DNA from: an uncultured Alphaproteobacteria bacterium | GTDB taxonomy: Bacteria; Pseudomonadota; Alphaproteobacteria; Reyranellales; Reyranellaceae | Reading direction: 5' to 3' | Assembly (NCBI GenBank): GCA_903929895.1 | Contig: CAIYWM010000202.1 | Span: 1-11,102 of the forward strand | DNA: 11,102 nt | Shown here: positions 6,576 through 11,102 of the stretch, in pieces | Layout: each line of letters opens with the position of its first letter | How positions within the stretch are numbered: position 1 is the first letter of the stretch | Position numbers and translations under genes: made by a program | Notes under the pieces: model-generated | Seen by the model: only the letters and a program-made list of their open reading frames with translations | Told to the model about the DNA's origin: nothing | The model's database searches: none

Positions 6576-8381
6576 GTGAAGCTCATCAATCCCAATCCCT
6601 TCACCACGCGCCCCGAGATCGTCGGCACGTTCGGCGTCGTTACCTCGACGCACTGGATCGCGACGGCAGTCGGCATGGGCATCCTCGAACGGGGCGGCAA
6701 CGCCTTCGACGCGGCCGTGGCCACCGCCTTCACCCTGCAGGTGGTCGAACCCCATCTCTGCGGTCCGGGCGGCGACGCCCCCCTGATCCTGCACGACGTC
6801 CGCCGCGGCAAGACCGAGGTCGTGTGCGGTCAGGGGCCGATGCCGGCCGGCGCGACCATCGCCCATTACAAGGGGCTCGGGCTCGACCTCATTCCCGGCA
6901 CGGGTCTGCTGCCTGCCTGCATTCCGGGCACCTTCGATGCCTACATGCTGGTCCTGCGGGACTACGGCACGATGCGTCTGGCCGACGTTCTGTCGCCGGC
7001 CATCGGCTACTGGCTGAACGGCCATGCCATCGTCGAGCGGGCGACGGCTACCATCGCTACCGTCGCCGAGCAGTTCCGTACCCACTGGAAGACGTCGGCC
7101 GCGGTGTTCCTGCCGGGCGGAGATGTTCCGAAGCCCATGTCGCTGTTCCGCAACATCACACTGGGCAATACCTACGCCCGGATCCTCAAGGAGGCCGAGG
7201 CCGGCGGCGGCGGCCGCGAGGCCGAAATCGAGCGGGCGCGGAAGGCCTGGAACCAGGGCTTCGTCGCCGAAGCGATCGACGAGTTCTGCCGTACCCAGGA
7301 GGTGATGGACGTCTCGGGTAAGGCCAACAAGGGCGTGCTGACCGGTCAGGACATGGCCAAGTGGCAGGCCACGATCGAGGCGCCCCTCACCTACGACTAC
7401 GGTCGGTACACCGTTTGCAAGGCGCATACCTGGACGCAGGGCCCGGTGGTCCTGCAGCAGCTCGCCCTGCTCAAGGGCTTCGACCTCGACGGCATGGATC
7501 CGACCAGCCCCGACTTCATCCACCTGCAGGTCGAATGCCTGAAGCTGGCCTATGCCGATCGCGAGGCCTTCTACGGCGATCCCGCCTTCGTCGACGTGCC
7601 GATGCAGACTTTGCTGTCAGATGCCTACAACGCCGACCGCCGCGCGCTCATCGATCCGGCCCATGCCTCGATGGAGCAGCGGCCCGGCAAGGTCGACGGT
7701 TTCGGCGGCGTCGTGAAGCTGCGCCGCGCCGACGGCGTGCGGCTGGGCGTGGCGTCGAGCGGCGCCGGCGAGCCCACGGTCGGCCGCGTCGGCCAGACCA
7801 ACGGCGACACCGTCCATTTCGACATCATCGACAAGGACGGCAACATGATCTCGGCCACGCCCTCGGGCGGCTGGCTGCAGAGTTCGCCCGTCATCCCCGA
7901 ACTGGGCTTTCCGCTCGGCACGCGCGGCCAGATGTTCTGGCTGGAGGAAGGCCTTCCGGGCTCGCTGGCGCCGGGCAAGCGGCCGCGCAGCACACTCACC
8001 CCTACCCTCGCCCATCGCGACGGCAAGCCGTACATGGTCTGGGGCTCGCCGGGCGGCGACCAGCAGGACCAATGGATCACGCAGCACTTCCTGCGCCACG
8101 TTCACTGCGACATGAACCTGCAGGAGGCGATCGATGCGCCGGCCTGGCACAGCGAGCACTTCCCTTCCTCCTTCTGGCCGCGCACAGCGCGACCGGGTGT
8201 GCTGGTGGTCGAAGGCCGTATCCCGAAGGACACGGTGGCCGAGCTCAAGAAGCGCGGCCACGAAGTCGAGGTGAACGACGAGTGGTCCGAGGGCCGTCTC
8301 ACCGCCGCGACGCGCGACGATCCGTGGCGCAAGGCCGCCGCCAATCCGCGCGGCATGCAGGGCTACGCGGCGGGCCGATGA
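6576..8381 (+). CDS. Gamma-glutamyltransferase-family Ntn hydrolase, cytosolic, YwrD-like
   Basis: A 601-aa N-terminal-nucleophile hydrolase of the GGT family, which self-cleaves before a threonine to give large and small subunits. By alignment on the DKDGN block, that residue is T412 in GDTVHFDIIDKDGN (E. coli GGT T391 in TTHYSVVDKDGN). Other family marks are STHWIATAVGMGILERGGNAFDAAVA (residues 24-49), HLCGPGGD (60-67), CIPGTFDAY (115-123), GKRPRSTLTPT (467-477) and GSPGGDQQD (490-498). Several residues that bind gamma-glutamate in true GGT are changed: the REMAP-type segment reads GQGPMPAG (85-92), the N after the nucleophile strand is in ATPSGG (427-432), and the MDD segment is GTRGQMF (448-454). 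The family is certain; the acceptor or amide substrate is open. There is no signal peptide, so it should act in the cytosol. It precedes peptide ABC transporter genes and probably hydrolyses what they import. Confidence 0.9.
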   Translation: MKLINPNPFTTRPEIVGTFGVVTSTHWIATAVGMGILERGGNAFDAAVATAFTLQVVEPHLCGPGGDAPLILHDVRRGKTEVVCGQGPMPAGATIAHYKGLGLDLIPGTGLLPACIPGTFDAYMLVLRDYGTMRLADVLSPAIGYWLNGHAIVERATATIATVAEQFRTHWKTSAAVFLPGGDVPKPMSLFRNITLGNTYARILKEAEAGGGGREAEIERARKAWNQGFVAEAIDEFCRTQEVMDVSGKANKGVLTGQDMAKWQATIEAPLTYDYGRYTVCKAHTWTQGPVVLQQLALLKGFDLDGMDPTSPDFIHLQVECLKLAYADREAFYGDPAFVDVPMQTLLSDAYNADRRALIDPAHASMEQRPGKVDGFGGVVKLRRADGVRLGVASSGAGEPTVGRVGQTNGDTVHFDIIDKDGNMISATPSGGWLQSSPVIPELGFPLGTRGQMFWLEEGLPGSLAPGKRPRSTLTPTLAHRDGKPYMVWGSPGGDQQDQWITQHFLRHVHCDMNLQEAIDAPAWHSEHFPSSFWPRTARPGVLVVEGRIPKDTVAELKKRGHEVEVNDEWSEGRLTAATRDDPWRKAAANPRGMQGYAAGR

Positions 8382-8401
8382 TGAGAAACACCCCTTTTTC
8401 T

Positions 8402-8522
8402 CCTCCCCATTCAAATGGGGAGGTGGCCCGCAGGGTCGGAGGGGTCATCTTCTTTGGTCCGACGAATCTGACCCCTCCGTCGGCGTATGACGCCAACACC
8501 TCCCCATTTGAATGGGGAGGTG
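8402..8522. repeat. Composite palindromic repeat element (REP/BIME- or MITE-like)
   Basis: About 120 bp with nested symmetry. Hairpin 1 is CCTCCCCATT / AATGGGGAGG (8402-8411, 8414-8423), a 10-bp perfect stem with a 2-nt centre. Hairpin 2 (8497-8522) is a perfect 12-bp stem of the same sequence, again with a 2-nt centre. The two units are inverted copies: 8402-8425 matches the reverse complement of 8497-8520 at all 24 positions. Inside them a third stem, CGGAGGGGTCA (8437-8447) / TGACCCCTCCG (8469-8479), encloses a 21-nt loop. The element fills almost the whole gap between the GGT-like gene and the ABC ATPase gene. Similar GGGGAGG palindromes are common in alphaproteobacterial intergenic DNA (general knowledge, not checked here). 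It is likely transcribed, and could stabilise upstream mRNA or lower downstream expression. Confidence 0.85.
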
Positions 8523-8540
8523 CGGTGTGACCGCGTATCG

Positions 8541-9524
8541 ATGAGCGAAGCGCTGCTGGAACTGAGAGGACTGACGGTGGACTTCGCCACCGACGATGGC
8601 GTCGTCCACGCCGTCGACGGTATCGATCTGGCTCTGGGCCGAGGCCGGACACTCGGCCTGGTGGGCGAGTCGGGCTGCGGCAAGAGCGTGACGTCGCTCG
8701 CCATCATGGGCCTGCTGCCGCCGGAGAATTCTAAGGTCGGCGGCCAGGTCGTGTTCGAGGGGCGCGATCTGCTGACTCTCGATGCGCATCTGCTCCGCGA
8801 CCTGCGCGGTGCGCAGCTCGCCATGATCTTCCAGGAGCCGATGACTTCCCTCAATCCCTCCTACACGATCGGCGACCAGATCATCGAGGCGATCCAGCGG
8901 CACCAGGACCTCGACAAGGCGGCGGCGCGGGCGCGCGCCATCGAAGTGCTGACGCTGGTGCGCATCCCCTCGCCCGAGAAGCGCATCGACGACTATCCGC
9001 ACAAGCTTTCCGGCGGCATGCGCCAGCGCGCCATGATCGCCATGGCGCTGGCCTGCGGGCCGCAGCTCCTGATCGCCGACGAGCCGACGACGGCACTCGA
9101 CGTCACCATCCAGGCGCAGATCCTCGACCTGATGCGCGGCCTGCGCCGCGACACGGGGACCGCGATCATCCTGATCACCCACGATCTCGGCGTGGTGGCA
9201 GAGATGGCCGACGACGTGGCCGTGATGTATGCGGGCCAGATCGTCGAGCGCGCCGCCGTCCGCGACCTGTTCGCACGACCGGAGCATCCCTATACGGTCG
9301 GGCTGCTGGGCTCGATCCCGCGGCTCGACGAGAAGCGTGAGCGACTGCCCTCGATCGAGGGTCGCGTGCCCGACATGACCCGCCCGCCGCCCGGCTGCCG
9401 CTTCGCCGCCCGCTGCCCCTTCGTCGAGCCGGAATGCGTGGCCGCACCGCCGGCGCTGGTGGAAGTCGCGCCGGGCCACCTCTCGCGCTGCCGACGTGCC
9501 CCGCTCTCTCAGGTCGTGGCATGA
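8541..9524 (+). CDS. dppD: Peptide/nickel-type ABC transporter ATP-binding protein (DppD/OppD)
   Basis: Cytosolic ATPase subunit of 327 aa for a Dpp/Opp-type importer; it pairs with the next gene's product to power uptake. Seen in order: Walker A GESGCGKS (42-49), Q-loop [10 protein letters not shown] (Q98), signature LSGGMRQR (156-163), Walker [13 protein letters not shown] (176-187) and the H-loop THDLG (H214). The oligopeptide-transporter C-terminal extension follows, with [13 protein letters not shown] and four cysteines (C286, C292, C299, C317; spacing x5, x6, x17). Some DppD proteins carry a [4Fe-4S] cluster there. ATG 8541 ([10 protein letters not shown]) is the family start. No clear Shine-Dalgarno sequence lies at the normal distance; the nearest purine run is the repeat's GGGGAGG, about 20 nt away. 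The frame stays open back to 8487 through the repeat, which is not family sequence. The stop overlaps the next start by ATGA. Substrate is unknown; dipeptides or small peptides are likely. Confidence 0.93.
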   Translation: MSEALLELRGLTVDFATDDGVVHAVDGIDLALGRGRTLGLVGESGCGKSVTSLAIMGLLPPENSKVGGQVVFEGRDLLTLDAHLLRDLRGAQLAMIFQEPMTSLNPSYTIGDQIIEAIQRHQDLDKAAARARAIEVLTLVRIPSPEKRIDDYPHKLSGGMRQRAMIAMALACGPQLLIADEPTTALDVTIQAQILDLMRGLRRDTGTAIILITHDLGVVAEMADDVAVMYAGQIVERAAVRDLFARPEHPYTVGLLGSIPRLDEKRERLPSIEGRVPDMTRPPPGCRFAARCPFVEPECVAAPPALVEVAPGHLSRCRRAPLSQVVA

Positions 9525-10600
9525 GCGGCGCTCTGCTCGAGGTTCAGGGGTTGCAGAAGCACTTCCCGGCGAGGAGCGGTGCCTTCGGCCTCGTCTCCGG
9601 CCATGTCCGTGCCGTCGATGGTGTCGCCTTCCATGTCGACGCTGGTGAAACGCTGGCCATCGTGGGCGAATCGGGCTGCGGCAAATCGACGGTCGGGCGC
9701 CTGGTGCTGCGCCTGATCGAACCGACGGGCGGCAGCGTCCGCTTCGAAGGCGAGGACCTTCTCCGCCTCCCAGAGTCGCGGATGCGGGCCCAGCGGCGGC
9801 ATATGCAGGTGATCTTCCAGGATCCCTATGCCTCGCTCAATCCGCGCATGACCGTGGGCGCCATGCTGGGCGAGCCCCTGATGCTGCACGGGCTCGCCGC
9901 GTCGGAGTCGGCGCGACGCGCGCGGGTCGGCGAACTGCTGGAACTGGTCGGCCTGCGGCCCGAGCACGCCCGTCGCTACCCGCACGAATTCTCCGGCGGT
10001 CAGCGCCAGCGGCTGGCGATCGCGCGTGCGCTCGCCGTCGAGCCGAAGCTGATCGTGGCCGACGAGCCGGTCTCGGCGCTCGACGTCTCGATCCAGGCTC
10101 AGGTCGTCAATCTCATGCGCTCCCTGCAGGCGCGCTTCGGTCTCGCCTATGTCTTCATCAGCCACGATCTCGCGGTCGTGAAGCACATCGCCGACCGCAT
10201 CGCCGTGATGTATCTCGGCAAGATCGTGGAGACCGCGACGACCGACGAGCTCTTCCGCAACCCGCAACACCCCTATACGCGGGCGCTTCTGTCGGCCGTG
10301 CCGCTGCCCGACCCGACGGTGGTCAGAGAGCGCGCCCTGCTCGAAGGTGACATCCCGAGCGCGATGAACCCGCCGCCGGGCTGCCGTTTCCATACGCGCT
10401 GCATCTACGCCCGCGAATCGTGCAAGATCGATGTGCCGGAACTGACCGATGACGGCGCTGGTCATGCCACCGCCTGCCCGTGGTGGCCCGACCTTCCTCC
10501 CGCACCCCCGCTCGTCGAGGGAACGGGCAATGATCAAGACCGCATGCGACTGGCCCGCCTGCAGGCGGCGTTCGTCACAACGCAAACGGAGGCAACATGA
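9521..10600 (+). CDS. dppF: Peptide/nickel-type ABC transporter ATP-binding protein (DppF/OppF)
   Basis: Second ATPase subunit of the importer, 359 aa. It shows Walker [10 protein letters not shown] (49-57), Q-loop [12 protein letters not shown] (Q100), signature FSGGQRQR (157-164, F replacing the usual L, as is common in OppF/DppF), Walker [13 protein letters not shown] (177-188) and H-loop SHDLAVV (H215). The C-terminal extension again has [11 protein letters not shown] and cysteines C288, C294, C301 and C319, with the same x5, x6, x17 spacing as its partner. After residue 320 a proline-rich tail (PPAPPLVEG) and a charged end extend past the usual stop point, giving a protein somewhat longer than typical DppF (about 330). 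The start is ATG 9521, overlapping the dppD stop by 4 nt; its own stop overlaps the next start by ATGA. The three genes are therefore tightly coupled. Heterodimer formation with the upstream ATPase is inferred from family knowledge. Confidence 0.94.
   Translation: MSGALLEVQGLQKHFPARSGAFGLVSGHVRAVDGVAFHVDAGETLAIVGESGCGKSTVGRLVLRLIEPTGGSVRFEGEDLLRLPESRMRAQRRHMQVIFQDPYASLNPRMTVGAMLGEPLMLHGLAASESARRARVGELLELVGLRPEHARRYPHEFSGGQRQRLAIARALAVEPKLIVADEPVSALDVSIQAQVVNLMRSLQARFGLAYVFISHDLAVVKHIADRIAVMYLGKIVETATTDELFRNPQHPYTRALLSAVPLPDPTVVRERALLEGDIPSAMNPPPGCRFHTRCIYARESCKIDVPELTDDGAGHATACPWWPDLPPAPPLVEGTGNDQDRMRLARLQAAFVTTQTEAT
10588..10592 (+). promoter_or_regulatory. Ribosome binding site of the solute-binding protein gene
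   Basis: GGAGG lies inside the last codons of dppF, 4 nt before ATG 10597. It gives the periplasmic binding protein a strong start of its own, fitting the higher copy number such proteins need relative to their ATPases. Confidence 0.75.
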
Positions 10601-11102
10601 AGAAGACGTTTCATCGCCTGGCGCTGGCCGCCACGTTCATGGGCCTGGCCCTGTCCGGCGCGGCCGCCCAGGGCAACCTGCGCGTCGGTCTCGCCGAGGA
10701 TCCAGACGTGCTCGATCCAACACTGGCCCGCACCTATGTCGGGCGCATCGTCTTCTCCTCGATCTGCGACAAGCTGTTCGACATCGACGAGAAACTCGCG
10801 ATCGTGCCGCAGCTGGCGCTGGGCCACGAGACCTCGGCCGACGGCAAGACCGTCATCATCAAGCTGCGCCCCGGCGTGAAGTTCCATGACGGCGAGACGT
10901 TCGACGCGGCCGCCGCGAAGTACAGTCTGGAACGCCACCTCAATATGAAGGGCTCGTTCCGCAGGCCCGAGCTTGCCTCCATCACTTCCATCGAGGTCGT
11001 CGATCCCGCGACCATCAAGCTCGACCTCAAGGAGCCCTTCTCGCCGCTGCTGGCGCAGCTCACCGATCGCGCCGGCATGATGGTCTCGCCCAAGGCCGCC
11101 GA
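10597..11102 (+). CDS. ABC transporter substrate-binding protein, family 5 (DppA/OppA type), 3' truncated
   Basis: First 168 residues of a periplasmic solute-binding protein; the gene runs off the window. Residues 1-24 form a signal peptide: KK at the N terminus, a hydrophobic core ([14 protein letters not shown]) and a likely cut after SGAAA. No lipobox cysteine is present, so it should be free in the periplasm. The mature part follows the SBP family 5 plan: [18 protein letters not shown], then [45 protein letters not shown], a Y-S-LER segment and [21 protein letters not shown]. The start ATG 10597 overlaps the dppF stop (ATGA) and has GGAGG 4 nt upstream. The family binds di/oligopeptides, glutathione, nickel or opines, and the visible part does not decide among these. 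Permease genes are not in view and are expected downstream. The upstream Ntn hydrolase argues for a peptide-like ligand. Confidence 0.93.
   Translation, partial: MKKTFHRLALAATFMGLALSGAAAQGNLRVGLAEDPDVLDPTLARTYVGRIVFSSICDKLFDIDEKLAIVPQLALGHETSADGKTVIIKLRPGVKFHDGETFDAAAAKYSLERHLNMKGSFRRPELASITSIEVVDPATIKLDLKEPFSPLLAQLTDRAGMMVSPKAA

Noticed and set aside
6522..7523. Long minus-strand frame opposite the first half of the GGT-like gene.
   Set aside because: It is a shadow: the plus strand has a ribosome site and continuous GGT-family motifs.
8402..8522. Possible two-repeat CRISPR remnant.
   Set aside because: The two units are inverted, internally palindromic, and separated by a third stem, with no further copies and no cas gene. 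This fits a REP/BIME- or MITE-like element.
7361..8530. 389-codon plus-strand frame in another phase across the GGT-like gene and into the repeat.
   Set aside because: It overlaps a gene with firm homology and gives an arginine-rich translation without any motif.

Overview
The window is GC-rich (by eye about two thirds G+C), densely coding bacterial chromosome. It looks like an environmental alphaproteobacterium, possibly of a Reyranella-like or rhizobial/rhodospirillal type. Grounds for this are strong G/C third-position bias, GTG starts, 4-nt stop/start overlaps, a non-lipoprotein periplasmic binding protein (so a Gram-negative envelope), an acrylyl-CoA-reductase-type AcuI, and a CCTCCCCATT/AATGGGGAGG palindromic repeat of a style common in alphaproteobacterial intergenic DNA. 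The taxonomic call is inference; no rRNA or marker gene is present.

Layout. (1) 1-1684, plus strand: the C-terminal part of a Kef-type monovalent cation/proton antiporter with an NAD-binding RCK domain, overlapping by 4 nt a small EEP-fold phosphodiesterase. (2) 1675-4206, minus strand: an AcuI/YhdH-type NADPH oxidoreductase followed by a cardiolipin-synthase/PLD-type enzyme, whose 3' end overlaps the EEP gene by 10 nt. (3) 4207-4518: a 312-nt divergent intergenic region containing a palindrome over a TTGACA box and an AT-richer segment. (4) 4519-5550, plus strand: a free-standing PAPS-dependent-type sulfotransferase. (5) 5641-6525, plus: a YgfZ folate-binding protein. (6) 6576-11102, plus: a gamma-glutamyltransferase-like Ntn hydrolase, a roughly 120-bp palindromic repeat, two Dpp/Opp-type ABC ATPases and the start of a family 5 solute-binding protein, which runs off the window.

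How the genes work together. The best supported unit is region 6: a cytosolic Ntn hydrolase, two coupled peptide-ABC ATPases and a periplasmic binding protein. Together they suggest import of a peptide-like or amide compound and its hydrolysis inside the cell. The hydrolase keeps the catalytic threonine but lacks several residues that hold the gamma-glutamyl group in true GGT, so its substrate is probably not glutathione. The EEP and PLD-type genes form a pair that also occurs in E. coli (ybhP-clsB), suggesting a shared phospholipid role. The remaining genes look like independent housekeeping or accessory functions.

I did not find a CRISPR array, tRNA, rRNA, transposase, phage gene or defence system. 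No gene set here clearly forms an undescribed system. The most interesting items are the substrate-pocket changes in the GGT-like enzyme, the palindromic repeat inside its transport operon, and the orphan sulfotransferase.
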